Positions 34,877 to 45,427 of a stretch of DNA of 64,000 nucleotides are shown here, one piece after another (position 1 is the first letter of the stretch; every line of letters begins with the position of its first letter). The DNA lies in the NCBI GenBank assembly GCA_030762935.1, contig CM060881.1, positions 98,010,001 through 98,074,000 of the forward strand. Reading direction: 5' to 3'. The translations under genes and the position numbers were made by a program. This DNA is from Hymenopus coronatus (taxonomy: Eukaryota; Arthropoda; Insecta; Mantodea; Hymenopodidae). The notes beneath the pieces are model-generated. The model ran no database searches and was not told where the DNA came from. It was given only the letters and a program-made list of their open reading frames with translations.

Positions 34877-35329
34877 TCTTTTGTTATTCCACCTATCTCA
34901 AATATAATATCTATAACGATTGACGACTCAGTCATAAAGCGGTGATCTCTTCCATTTTGTATGGCTTCTGTATCTCAAAGCAATTAGTCTCGGGGTCGGG
35001 TAATTTTGATCTGATTGTATATTGATTGTATATATATGTATATCACGTGAATATAATTTTCAGCTCTAAATTCGGCACATCCAAAAACTGCTATAAAATC
35101 ACCATGAATTATGCAGTCGTATATTACCAAATGTCACTTGCCTAGTCCGACTCCAAGAGAGATGCTGGTTGGTAGCGAGTCCCAGTCGCGCAGTATAGGC
35201 GTGTTTTGATAGATAAGCCGGCGCGGTATAGATCACCTTAGTAATGGAAAACGTAGCATGTGGGTTTTGTTATGTGTTTCGTATAACACGTTCTGAGGTT
35301 GTATATGTGCCGTATGACAGCCGTTGTTC
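34840..35329. repeat. direct repeat, copy 2 of 2 (about 460 bp)
   Basis: Same content and order as 33420-33911, also preceded by a (GT)n(AT)n tract. The pair shares well over 90% identity by eye, higher than any two PTR copies. Offset between copies is about 1.43 kb. Confidence 0.9.
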
Positions 35330-35499
35330 CTTCGCTGCCTAATCCCAAACGTGTGCGATATTTAAACACACATAAAACATTAAGTAGAAGAGTTTGAAAG
35401 TTGCGGCATCAAGTTTTGGACAAGTCAAAGTGTAAGCTAATCGACTGCTATCTTCGTTTGGTGTCCTTTTGAAACAGCCTGTGTGTGTCTATATATTAA

Positions 35500-35712
35500 A
35501 TAAGAACACGTCTGACATAAATTGTGTCTTTTAATGAGATTTACATATTTTTGTGTTGTATGTTTTTGTTGTATGTTTACGGTTTGCCAGTTATACAAAA
35601 GTCATCCAGAATGAAGAGGTCTTCAGAGGCTATTCCCAGAAAATTCAAGATATACATTTTGTTTGTCATAAAAATATCCTAAACATAAGGTATTTTAATC
35701 AAAATCGTTAAA
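35500..35712 (-). repeat. PTR repeat, internal fragment cut by a retroposon
   Basis: CTGACATAAATTGTGTCTTT, TTACGGTTTGCCAGTTATAC, GAGGCTATTCCCAGAAAATT, and TTTTAATCAAAATCGTTA, where family G begins. The palindrome end may be the fragment at 36190-36345. Confidence 0.75.
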
Positions 35713-35972
35713 AATCCTTAGCATGGCTTTCTTCGGAAGGGAAGTAAAGCCGTGCGTCCCGTGTCGTAGATTTACGGCACGTAAAAGAACCTCAAGCCTG
35801 ATAGAGAGCCTCTGAGCAAAATTAAGCGGTCTTTCACGCCCAGTATAGATTGGGACGCTGAGAATCACGGCAGTTAAAGAACGTCCATAAATAAAACGCC
35901 ACTTCATTTCGATACCCAGACACAGAGAGAGAGAGAGAGAGAGTAAAATAAAACAAAGGCCTTTCCTTTCAA

Positions 35973-36003
<31 letters not shown>
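35711..36003 (+). mobile_element. Family G retroposon with long poly(A) tail
   Basis: GGAAGGGAAGTAAAGCCGTG, GTCGTAGATTTACGGCACGT, AAGAACCTCAAGCC, TTCACGCCCAGTATAGATTG, a GA tract, CCTTTCCTTTCAAC, and about 30 A residues (35974-36003). The long uninterrupted poly(A) suggests the most recent insertion of this family here. It could be a SINE or the 3' end of a LINE. Confidence 0.7.
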
Positions 36004-36006
<3 letters not shown>

Positions 36007-36154
36007 GCCCAAAATGCAAACTTTAGGAACAAAATAAAATGTTGGTTATTCCATTAGTAATGTTTTTCCCATATTTTTATACCCACAGCTTCCATTTTTG
36101 TTTTCTTCCTTCATTTCACTCATGAATTAGACCAATTGCTAAAATTAGTAAGAA

Positions 36155-36155
36155 T

Positions 36156-36195
<40 letters not shown>
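36155..36195. repeat. (GA)n microsatellite
   Basis: About 19 GA units, directly before a PTR end fragment. Confidence 0.95.
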
Positions 36196-36196
<1 letters not shown>

Positions 36197-36198
<2 letters not shown>

Positions 36199-36345
36199 CA
36201 CACAGTCGTTTTTCTAAAAAGTTTTTTTTTATTCAGGGGATCTCAGAACATGTATTTCTACTGAAATCTTGGTATCGAATATTTTGGGTGGAATGCAATA
36301 CTTCCTCTATACGCTATGTGCATAGTACGTGTGGAGAAAGTAATT
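36197..36345 (-). repeat. PTR repeat, palindrome-end fragment
   Basis: CACAGTCGTTTTTCTAAAAA, TTCAGGGGATCTCAGAACAT, GAATATTTTGGGTGGAATGC, GCATAGTACGTGTGGAGAAA. Confidence 0.75.
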
Positions 36346-36349
36346 ATTT

Positions 36350-37010
36350 GGATGCTGCCATTTAAAATCTGCTACAGTGCCGCATCACTAATTTGTATGC
36401 TGCTCCAGGATTTGTGATAGTTCGCTAATAACTAACATGCTTCCTACTACCTGCATATAATTTATGCCTCCGGAAATAGCAACCTGTTACTCTTGTGACT
36501 CCATCATCAATAACGTATTAACTTATCAACTGGTGATCGATGTCTGTAGTGTTACGACGGATGTGGGAAACGGTGAAGAAATCGATAGCCGGGGAACGGA
36601 GACATTTGAATTTGGAAGCATTTAGTAGTAGTTAGAGCTAGGGCACAATAAAACTCAGAACATCGGGTAAAGGACTTGTTTCGACAGATTGATGAGTTTC
36701 CATTTGCAGGCAGGAGGGAGCCCGCTTCTCATTATGTTGCCACAGACAGTTAAACATGTCGCCTCTGTGTCAGCTCAGCTCCTGTATTGCGAAAAGGGGT
36801 AGCAAAGCCCTTTAAGGCAACGGATGCGCCAGTAACTGAAAACAATAGGAAAAAACGCAACAAAGATTCGCGGCACAGTCCAGAAGTAGCAAAAGGAAAA
36901 GAGGACGTTGACAATTTCCTGTGTTCAGTCCACGGACTCTTTCAAAAAACCCTTTGCTTTCCTATTCGTGCATGCATCACATGATTTATCTATCAATGTT
37001 CATTACTGCG
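36350..37010. other. no recognised feature
   Basis: About 660 bp, less AT-rich around 36560-36780, with a 65-codon frame at 36787-36984. No domain or repeat match. Confidence 0.4.
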
Positions 37011-37011
37011 T

Positions 37012-37425
37012 ATGTATATACAGCAGGCAAAGAATTATATTTCACCCAAAAATGCAATGTGAATTCAAAACTTCACCCAGGCTCGCATTGAGCCAACTAT
37101 AGAAGTGTTTAGATTGGTTTGCTCACTTTGAATTTCGATTACCAAGTATGGAAATTCGTTTGCTTGAGTTCTGGCTTTTCTTTTGCTATACCATCGGCAC
37201 GGATTTAGGTTGAATGTTAAATTGGCTTTTTGAGCAACTGCAGACATTTGGTGCATGCCTATGATGGTATTTTGAAAATCTTGCAGATGATTTAGCTCGT
37301 CTTCGTGCAGGTCTCGTCTTGAATGGATGATATATAATAGTGCCAATAATAGCGCCTTGAAGAGTAGTGGATCTAAAGTCGACATTTCACCGGAAATATA
37401 TGTTTCGAGGTTCCCTGAATGAACA
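37012..37425 (+). repeat. PTR end fragment interrupted by a 300-bp insert
   Basis: The first part (37012-37078) has GCAGGCAAAGAATTATATTT and CACCCAAAAATGCAATG. The next PTR marker (ACATTTCACCGGAAATATAT) appears only at 37384. The intervening 300 bp holds a 106-codon minus-strand frame (37065-37385) with DLHEDELNHLQDFQN and NANLTFNLNP-like features. I cannot assign it; it may be a fragment of another element. Confidence 0.5.
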
Positions 37426-37429
37426 ATTT

Positions 37430-38108
37430 AATGCATTCTATTCTACAAATTAGCTCCTTTTAAGTGGAAAGGAAATAAGGGAGAACACTAGGGACCTGTC
37501 CTTTGCGATTGTTCTTGAAATTCGGTGGGCTTTTCATGATCAGGAATGAAATAAAAGAGATAAAACGGATGAGGACTTCCCGTTTTAGAAACGTTTAAGT
37601 ATTTGAAAATTGAGACCAATAAAATATAAATGTGACATAAATTACATGCTTTAACGAGATCTACATTTTTTGTGCAGTAAGTTTTTTGTATATCTCTTAT
37701 GGTTTACCAGTTATGCAAAAATCATGCAGAATCAGAATAGTTTCTTATTGTTTAGTTATTTAGTATTAGAATGTTAAATCTTATAATGCTGGAATATTAA
37801 TTGCTTTATCAAATTGAGTAGAGGCGTTCCCAAGAAATTCAGGAGTCATATTTTACTCGTATTTTCCATGTAAACATCTTGAAAATACGGCATTTTAAAC
37901 AAAATCGTTAGAGCCAACTTTTGAAAATCGAAAATTTCCTAAAAATGTTCGTTATAAAGGGTAGTTTGGGGTGTGTTTTTTATTTAGTGGTCACAAGGAA
38001 ACATATTTCCATGAAATCTCGGTACCGAATATTTGGGTGGAACACAATACTTTGTTTACCTGCTATTACTCGTAAATTGTACATATGTGCTAGAGAAAGT
38101 AAAATATT
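37430..38108 (-). repeat. PTR repeat, left arm of an inverted pair
   Basis: AGTGGAAAGGAAATAAGGGA, AACGAGATCTACATTTTTTG, TTATGGTTTACCAGTTATGC, TTTAAACAAAATCGTTAGAG, GAAATCTCGGTACCGAATAT, ending GTGCTAGAGAAAGTAAAAT. Includes an extra AT-rich stretch at 37740-37820. Confidence 0.8.
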
Positions 38109-38885
38109 AAAAAAAGAACCGTGTGTGTGTCTGGGAACAGCCTAATCCAAAAACAAAAAGTAGCTTAAGTACTAAACTAGATATTTAAGTTTAGCTTATT
38201 TCAGGGATGTAAATACGAAGGTTTTAATGAAATGCCTCATACCAAACTACTCTTTACATGGAACTTTTTCCGAAATTTTTGGTTTTCTCAAAATTAGCTC
38301 TAACGATTTTTATTAAAATATATATGGTTAAGATATTTTCATTCCAAGTGAAATGTATAAAACGATTTAAAGTTGCGTTATCAACGGCGAAACCACCTCA
38401 TACTCATTGAACTAAATCAGTACCTAAGTAAGGAATAGCTCTGAAGCCTTTGGGTATAGTCTCTGAAGCCTTGTTCCTACTGGATGACTTTTGCATAACT
38501 GTAAGCCGTGAGAGATACACCAAACTTACCACCTAAAAAATGTTGACCTCGCTATATGTCGTATACATTTTAGGTTTTTATTTGTTTTCTGTGGAGTTAA
38601 CAATTTCCAAGATATTTGTTTTTATTGATTCCCCTTTTTCAAACGGAAACTTAATATTCGTCTTTTCTTTTGTTTTACTCTTGGTCATTAAAAACACCGC
38701 TTTTGATCACATAGCAATCAACTTTTAAAAAAAAATTGACTATCGCTTGAGACAATATATTCCTTATTTACCTTTTACTTACAAGGAACTAAGTAATACT
38801 ATTCTTTGCTAATGTTCATCTTGATTAGCAAGACGTAGATAGAAAAGTAAAGTTTTGCAACAATAGATAGACAATTGTAAGAAAT
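38109..38885 (+). repeat. PTR repeat, right arm of an inverted pair
   Basis: Starts inside the unit at AACCGTGTGTGTGTCTGGGA, then TATTTAAGTTTAGCTTATTT, CTCTAACGATTTTTATTAAA, ACAAGGAACTAAGTAATACT. It directly follows the end of the minus-strand copy, so its own palindrome and first 150 bp are missing. An insert at about 38370-38450 interrupts it. Confidence 0.75.
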
Positions 38886-38889
38886 GGCA

Positions 38890-41800
38890 TGACTGAGATT
38901 AAAATTAGCAGATTATTAAAGTAACATTAATGTTAAAACCCCTTTTTGTAGTTGTAGTCCAGTATCATGAATAGACTCAAATATCATACATCACCAATTT
39001 TCGTTTTTCACAGTTGTCTTACAATTAATTTTTAGATAGAGAAACAGCTCTGGCTGTCAGCAGAGCCAAAGACGCTGTCGATTGAGGTGTTATATCCACC
39101 GACCGAAAAGAAAAAGTTTAATAATAAATAATAATAATAATAATAAATTTAGAATACTTAAATGAAAACCAACATCCAAATTAATATAAATAGGTAATGT
39201 TTGGAATACAAACAATGTAAACATACTATTAGAAAGTCAATGCAATACTGAGCATTTGTTATATTGAGGAACAATAGTGATATAATTTAAGATCTGTTTC
39301 TTGGTAAAGCCGAATATTTAGGCGAAATTTAATTTTCACGTGGAGTGTAACACTCTCACATCTGGTCGTTCTTGAGCCTTCTCATTTCACCACGTTTAAA
39401 GTCCGTCGGAGAAGACTTCCTGGCGCTACTCTTGAGCCAATGGGAAAATAATCTTTAAATTTAAACAAGAATGTCCGCCAATCGTATACAAGCATGGGGT
39501 TTTCTAACCGGCAGCATCAGCGTGGCTTCTAGTTAAAATATATAGAGTTTCTCGCCGAAAACTGGCACTTTTTCGTCGTAACACGCGCAGACTCCACGTC
39601 GCTCCTAGTCAACTTTGCTCCGCCAAGAATCTGAGTTATTCTATTATAGTAAAGTCAAGCAATGAGAGTATAATAGGTCAGAAACTAAGTTATTGTAAGA
39701 TTCGTGCAAAAGTAAAAACAAAGGAAACAGATGTTAAATTAATCATTGCTTTCAACTAGTCAATTTTGTATTATTTAATTTTTCACAACATCCATAAGTC
39801 CCCATACATAGCTGGAGGACGAGACATCAACGAAGAGATTCGTCCCTGAGATCGCCTAATGCTGAATCTCCGACGAACTTCAACTCGACAAAATGTCGAG
39901 AAACAAAAGGAGGTGTTTACCATTGACCATCCACCTCATACGTGTCACCCACCGCACGGTACCAAAGATAATGAAGGGAGTTTTCTAGAAAACACGGCAA
40001 AACTCACCTTTTGCTTTCAATACCAATTGCTTTGTGTATTTTTTGGCCGTAATAACCATTGCTTACTGCTTCAGTCTTAGCACAAGTACTTTGTAACAAA
40101 GAAGTGAATCAGAATTAATAAAATTAGGTTAAATGACTAGGTTAATTACTATCATAAGATAGTTTAATCATTAATATTTGATTAAAAATAACTTTGAATG
40201 CTCAAACAACTGATCTAAAGTTTTTATTACTATAATATTGTTTTTTTGCCATAATGGAGTCCAAATTATACTAAGTCATGCTACATCAAACTTTTAAGCT
40301 GCCGTCTAGTGTATTTCCAAAATCTAGATCCACGTTTCTGCAAATGCAATGCTTTCATCGTGATCACTATTTAACATTTCATTTTGGCTCTCAGCGCGTT
40401 AATTCTGGATAAACCAACATGAACAATAAGTCTTTCTTAAAATTAAAATTCTAATGTTGCATCTGTTGCCTGTATCTTTACAATTTTGCAGCACTTGACG
40501 TCATTAAAGTGATCATTTAGCACGTTTTGCGCAGGAGCTCTAAAATTTTCTTTTTTTAGAGAAGAACTCAATAATTGCATCAACATGCAAGGCAAATTAC
40601 TCAATTAAACCAGCTAGAACAAACTAGAACACGCATTGGGAACAGCTTAGCTTCTAAATTTTTGTGGTGTTCGGTGAAGTATTATTTGTATTCATTTTTT
40701 TAATTCATAATTAAGCTCTGAGATAACAATATTTACTTGCTTTAAAATTTTCTGTAGTTATTTATGTAGTAAATTGAAATTTTAGCACTTGCATGTGAAA
40801 CCAATTAAATAGATAGATTTTCTCATTAATTGGTAGAAAATATAAAAAAGTTGCAAAAATTTGGGAAAAATAAGCCTTTACATCATTATTTATGTAGTAA
40901 ACTGAATTTTTAGCACCTGCATGTGAAAACAATTAAATAGATACATTTTCTCATTAATTGGTAGAAAATATAAAAAAATTGCAAAAATTCGGGAAAAATA
41001 AGCCTTTACATCATTTCGAAGTTATGTTAAATACATATAAAAAGTTTCCTTTTTAATTCAACAACTGTTAAAAAGAAAAACACACACTTTCCGCAGCAGT
41101 TTTGCATCTAATGTCACTCCCAAGCTTCATTTGCATGAAAAATAATTTTATCATTGAGAAAAGTCGGTACACAGTTTAATTTTCCATTATTAAATCCACC
41201 TACCGGTTTAACCTTATTTATTTTGTTTCCTAATATACTAGGCATCTTTGTATCTTGGAGATAGGCTTAATTTCTTTTATTCATCCTTAGCTAGAATTGC
41301 TGAATAGTTCACAAACGCTCTCATGTGTTTGTTTTAATTTTGGGTAAATCGCCTGTGTAATTCAAGTATAATGATGGTCTTAAAATACTACCTTGAGGTA
41401 TCCATAGCCTGTATAATTGTTGAAATACATAAACATGTGTTATGGAGTCTAAAAAACGTTTTGTCGATATATTGTATTCGAAATTTCATCATGCTCATTA
41501 AACACGTAATAATTCATTTGCTATTGTTATGGAGAGTTAAAAGCTCGTTAGGAAAGAATAGAACGCTGTGAGAAAAATTTATGATAAATGAGTGTGTGTG
41601 CTGTATGCGAGGAATTAAGCACCTCAAGTGGGATTCCTGCACGTAGGTTTCCGTAATTCATATCTTCCATTTCTCCTTCCCATTTTTCTCCAATTACTCC
41701 TAATTATTGTTGCCATCCATTTTTTGAATTTATGGCTACAGCTTTAAGTGCCCCAAACACTCGCTTTTTCCCTTCCTTTCAGAAAACAAAAAAAAACAAA

Positions 41801-42085
41801 AAAAAAAAAAAAAGCTGAATAATAGTACTTTAACCTTTTAATTTCTCCGCCATCTCTCAATAGTAATCGAGCGAGTTGGCTGCCCGGGTACACATTAGGT
41901 AGTCTCTGATTCGTTGTATTTCTTTATCAACAGCAGAATGCAGGGGAGGTTTCCCATCTTCCAGATTTTCTATCCGCCACTATTTTTTTCCGTCTCCTCG
42001 TCATTCACGTGGGCTTCTAGGATCCTTAGCCTATGGAGGTACCGGACAGATGGCGTAGATATTGTTAAATGGAAAAACTAATCCT
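38890..42085. other. quiet AT-rich stretch, mostly unassigned
   Basis: Contains an (AAT)n run (about 39120-39147), the 128-bp tandem duplication at 40758-41013, an A-rich tract at 41785-41812, and a possible SINE head (GCGAGTTGGCTGCCCGGGT) near 41868. A less AT-rich block at 39330-39640 and a 73-codon frame at 39859-40080 are unassigned. This is the longest stretch here without PTR. Confidence 0.4.
40758..41013. repeat. tandem duplication, two 128-bp units
   Basis: Units 40758-40885 and 40886-41013 both run from TTATTTATGTAGTAAA through GCATGTGAAA, CTCATTAATTGGTAGAAAAT to AAGCCTTTACATCA. Only a handful of substitutions separate them. Confidence 0.9.
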
Positions 42086-42089
42086 CTGG

Positions 42090-43062
42090 GTATTTGAGTG
42101 CAAAAAGAAAAACGAAATGCATTATATAATGAGATAGCAAATGTTTTAACAGCCGGTCACTATGCGACGGTTTTAAGACATCGTTCTCTTTGCTTATCTA
42201 GGGTAAATAAAAACGAATAACAAAGAATATCTAAAAAAAAAAGGTTATCTTCACAAAAATTGCATTTTATATAAATTGTTGTTTTAACAAGATATACAAT
42301 TTATGTAGTAAGTTTGCATCTATCTCTTAAGGTTTATTAGATAAGAAGGCGTCATCCTAAAAGAGGACGACTTTAGAGGCTATTGCCAAAAAGGTAATGG
42401 TAGACGGGATTTGAATCACGGATTTCTCGGTCTCTAGCCGATTTCTCTAACCACTGAACTACCATGGTAATATGCCGGAACCACATTAAATTTCTCAACT
42501 GACTCGCATATTTCCCCGTAAACCACAAGGTGATCTCAAAGAATTTTGAGATGACATACCCCAATGGTGACTTAGAATGTAAATACTTTAAGTTCCGGTT
42601 TCATAGTTAGGTTACTTTTCTTCTGACTCTACCTATCCAAATCCTGCACTTCACACCACCTGTGTGAAAAAAAAAAATTACATTAACACTGATAGACATT
42701 TCATTTGTGATGGAAATATCTTAGGCATTTTGAACTTTTATAATAATCGTTTCAGCGTTTTTGAGAAAAACCAAAATTTTGAAAAATGTTCCATCTAAAG
42801 GGTAGTTTGGAATAGGGGATTTTTGGGAAGGTTTCTGTGTAGCTCCTTTTAAAGATGCTAAACTTAATTACCAAGTTTTGTATTTAACGGTATTTTCTTT
42901 TTGAATTATTGTCTTCACAGTCATGCGCGCGTACACACAGATACACGCCTTTTTAGATTCTGGGGACCTCAAAACATAATATGTCTCGTGAAATTTCGAC
43001 ATTAGTTTTTGGTTGGATTACAATACCTTCTCTACATATGCTTATAGAACGTGATCTAGATG
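42090..43062 (-). repeat. PTR repeat split by a family C element
   Basis: GTTTTAACAAGATATACAAT, CTTAAGGTTTATTAGATAAG, GAGGCTATTGCCAAAAA, then the family C insertion (about 42392-42680). It resumes at GATAGACATTTCATTTGTG, TAAAGGGTAGTTTGGAATA, and ends near CTTCTCTACATATGCTTATA. Confidence 0.75.
42392..42680 (-). mobile_element. Family C element with tRNA-like core, minus strand
   Basis: The reverse complement reads CCATGGTAGTTCAGTGGTTA (A-box-like) and CCGTGATTCAAATCCCGTC (B-box-like). Downstream on the plus strand are GTAAACCACAAGGTGATCTC and, after an extra 60 bp, GACTCTACCTATCCAAATCC and CACACCACCTGTGTGAAAAA. The last piece is the terminal repeat also seen at 53219-53274. It sits inside a PTR copy. 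Confidence 0.7.
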
Positions 43063-43286
43063 TGATTAGAATTCGTAAGAATAGGTTGTAGAAATAGTTA
43101 ACAGTGGGTAGACAAATTTATGTGAGGTTCACACAATCAATTTTGTGTGCATGTCTAATAAGACTTGCTTATAAAGGTTTATCTCATTTATTATGGAAGA
43201 TAATAAAGCAAGCTGAGACTGTTACTAAGGCTGTGCTCTTGGAGTTACCCTGTAGCCTCGGAAGCAATCGACATGGTTTTGCGATG

Positions 43287-44150
43287 ACATGATAGAAAGG
43301 AAGGCAGTAACCGCACTGGAGAGATGGACTGACAAAAACGAACTAGAAATAAATAAAAAGAAAACTGAACATATGGCATTTAGGGAATGAGGCAAGATAT
43401 CTCAGGACAAAATCTGCTTGAAGGAAGAACCTCTGCAGTCAACCAAGTCAAATACCTCGGCTTAACCCTACAGACCATAACAAACTTATTCAGAATACGC
43501 ACTAAACAAATAACCACAAAAATAATGCACGACATAAGAGAACTAACCAAATTATCCCTCAAATCCGCGCTGGCTATTCATCATAAAAATATTACCCTTA
43601 TGGGACATACTCCGCACGAAAGACTTCCCCCTAGAGAGTGTCAAAAGCCGCTTCCTGAAGACTACACTGGGAGTATGAAGTACAATCTATCTAGATTGAG
43701 TGCTAGCACGAGAAACCTTCTGGCCGCTTCGTGGCCGAGTGGTTAGATTAGTCACCTCTCACCTAGACGGCCCGGATTCAATCTCAAGCGACCACATGTG
43801 AGATTTGTGGTCGACAAAGCGCTCCGGTTTCCCCCACCATCGGCATTTCAACGGTGCTGCATTTCCATTCCATGTATCATCCAGTGTCATCGCCTGCGGT
43901 GCCACAAGTAGCAAAAGCATGTGTTAAGCACTATAAAAAAGAGAAACCTTCTTAATAGAAGAACTCAGGACATGACCTGGACTTTCCTAGACCCCCAAAT
44001 GGAAGAAGCCGCTCGACAAAAGAACAACGAAGAGGCAGGACATCTGGCCACAATTCTGTTCAACGGAAGCCATGGTAAACTGAAACTGAACCGGCACGAA
44101 CCAAAAGTTCCGGCACTTCACGATAACGATGGCAACACATGGATACCATC
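43287..44150 (+). pseudogene. non-LTR retrotransposon reverse transcriptase fragment, split by SINE F
   Basis: Near 43272 TTTTGCGATGACATG encodes the remains of the FADD catalytic box with a small deletion. It is followed in one frame by ALERWTDKNELEINKKKTEH. After a stop and frameshift at about 43385 a second frame reads AVNQVKYLGLTLQT and IRELTKLSLKSALA, the region after the RT palm. The frame meets SINE F at 43721 and resumes in register after it with NRRTQDMTWTFLDPQMEEAA. The fragment corresponds to the thumb/connector part of LINE ORF2; both ends are missing. Confidence 0.8.
43710..43952 (+). mobile_element. SINE family F with perfect 12-bp target-site duplication
   Basis: GAGAAACCTTCT occurs at 43710-43721 and again at 43941-43952. 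Between them lies GCTTCGTGGCCGAGTGGTTA (A box, resembling a Ser/Leu-type tRNA), CCCGGATTCAATCTC (B box), then a body with ACATGTGAGATTTGTGGTCG and CATTCCATGTATCATCCAG, and a short TAAAAAA tail. Removing the SINE and one duplicate (231 bp, a multiple of three) restores the host reading frame. Confidence 0.9.
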
Positions 44151-44162
44151 ACAATCACACAC

Positions 44163-44194
44163 CTGTGTGTGTGTGTGTGTGTGTGCGTGTGTGT
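44163..44194. repeat. (TG)n microsatellite
   Basis: TG units with one GC interruption, at the end of the retrotransposon fragment. Confidence 0.9.
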
Positions 44195-44199
44195 GATAC

Positions 44200-45040
44200 A
44201 TGTGGCAACGTATGTGAAAGATATATAACGTGTTCAATGCGGAAGAAATCAGTGATAAATTTTTGCACAAAATAACACCCAACGCACAATTTTTGCGCAC
44301 TATTACTATTATTAATAAAGTAACCTTTCGAAAGAATTTGCAATAGATTATATGAAATTAAACGATAGTGGGTATAGAAATTCGTATGTTAAGCCACACC
44401 TCCTTTTTCTGTGAATACACTTTTAAACTTTAGTCAAGATTTTATCGTAGTTAATCTCTGAAACAGCAGTAGTTTTTTTAATTAATATTCTAGAATTAAG
44501 GTGCACTAAAAGATGGAAGGACATATTTCATTTTTTATGTTAGTTTTAAAGAAAACGTTCCCAAGTTGTAAAGATTGCATTGACCTTAACCCAGCCCCGC
44601 CTTTGCGGTTACGTGTCAATTTTTTTGTGCGCTTGCAGGTCGTAATGTTAATACGGTGGTGTTCCCTCGCTGCTAGGCAGACCCGCGCTACAGTCATGCC
44701 GTTGAGGTTGCAGCCTTTTCATCTTTTAAGAGCTGTTTATTTTACACCGTGCATAAAAGTCTATTCAGAGAAGCACCCAGGAGCAAAATCCATGGAAAGG
44801 GTAATCTAAAACAAGGGTAACTAGGGAAAAAATACAAAAGAAAAGAGAAGAAGCCTCATGAAGCCTACTTTCTTGACTAAAGCACGTTAATTGAAATATG
44901 CAGCTTATGTACCACATTTACATTTAGTATTTCTTATATCAGTAACGTTGCATATCATCTATTTTGCTTTGTATAACCATTAGTTTTCATTGAATAGTAA
45001 TAAATATTGTAAAGGTTTTAGAATGATTCAACGTTTAAAA
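44200..45040. other. no recognised feature
   Basis: A 98-codon frame at 44513-44809 has no recognisable domain. No repeat family seen in this window matches. Confidence 0.4.
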
Positions 45041-45042
45041 GA

Positions 45043-45045
<3 letters not shown>

Positions 45046-45092
<47 letters not shown>
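45046..45092. repeat. (GT)n microsatellite
   Basis: About 23 GT units, the longest dinucleotide run in the window. Confidence 0.95.
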
Positions 45093-45095
<3 letters not shown>

Positions 45096-45187
45096 AGAAT
45101 AAATAAAAACTAGAAGTTCAGCATCGTCGAAGAATGCAACGCAGAAGGAATTTCAGAAGCATTTCCACTTCTATATAAAGAAATCAT

Positions 45188-45427
45188 TTTACGTTCTCTA
45201 CTACGTATAAGTAGAAGTATTGTATTCCAAAAAAAGATTCGATGACGAAATTTAATCCACGGAAATTATGTAATAAGGCACTCTGAAAAGCCCCAATAGC
45301 TTTTTTAAAACAAGATTCGGAGGCGTGTATGTGCGCGTGCAGTATAATTCAGAAACGAAAAACTAGTTTTAAACAAACATGGTATTAATTAATTGCAACA
45401 TAATCCAAGGACGCGACACGAAGCTTT
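45188..45427 (+). repeat. PTR repeat, first of three in tandem
   Basis: TTTACGTTCTCTACTACGTA, GTAGAAGTATTGTATTCC, GATGACGAAATTTAATCC, CAAGGACGCGACACGAAGCT. It is cut where the next unit starts with TTTTTTACTTTCTCTATACG. Confidence 0.75.

Noticed and set aside
33420..35329. LTR retrotransposon with 0.46-kb LTRs
   Set aside because: No TG...CA ends, primer-binding site, polypurine tract or gag/pol frame was seen. The spacer contains a mariner fragment instead.
44118..44343. His/Thr-rich minus-strand peptides
   Set aside because: They are translations of the (TG)n microsatellite.
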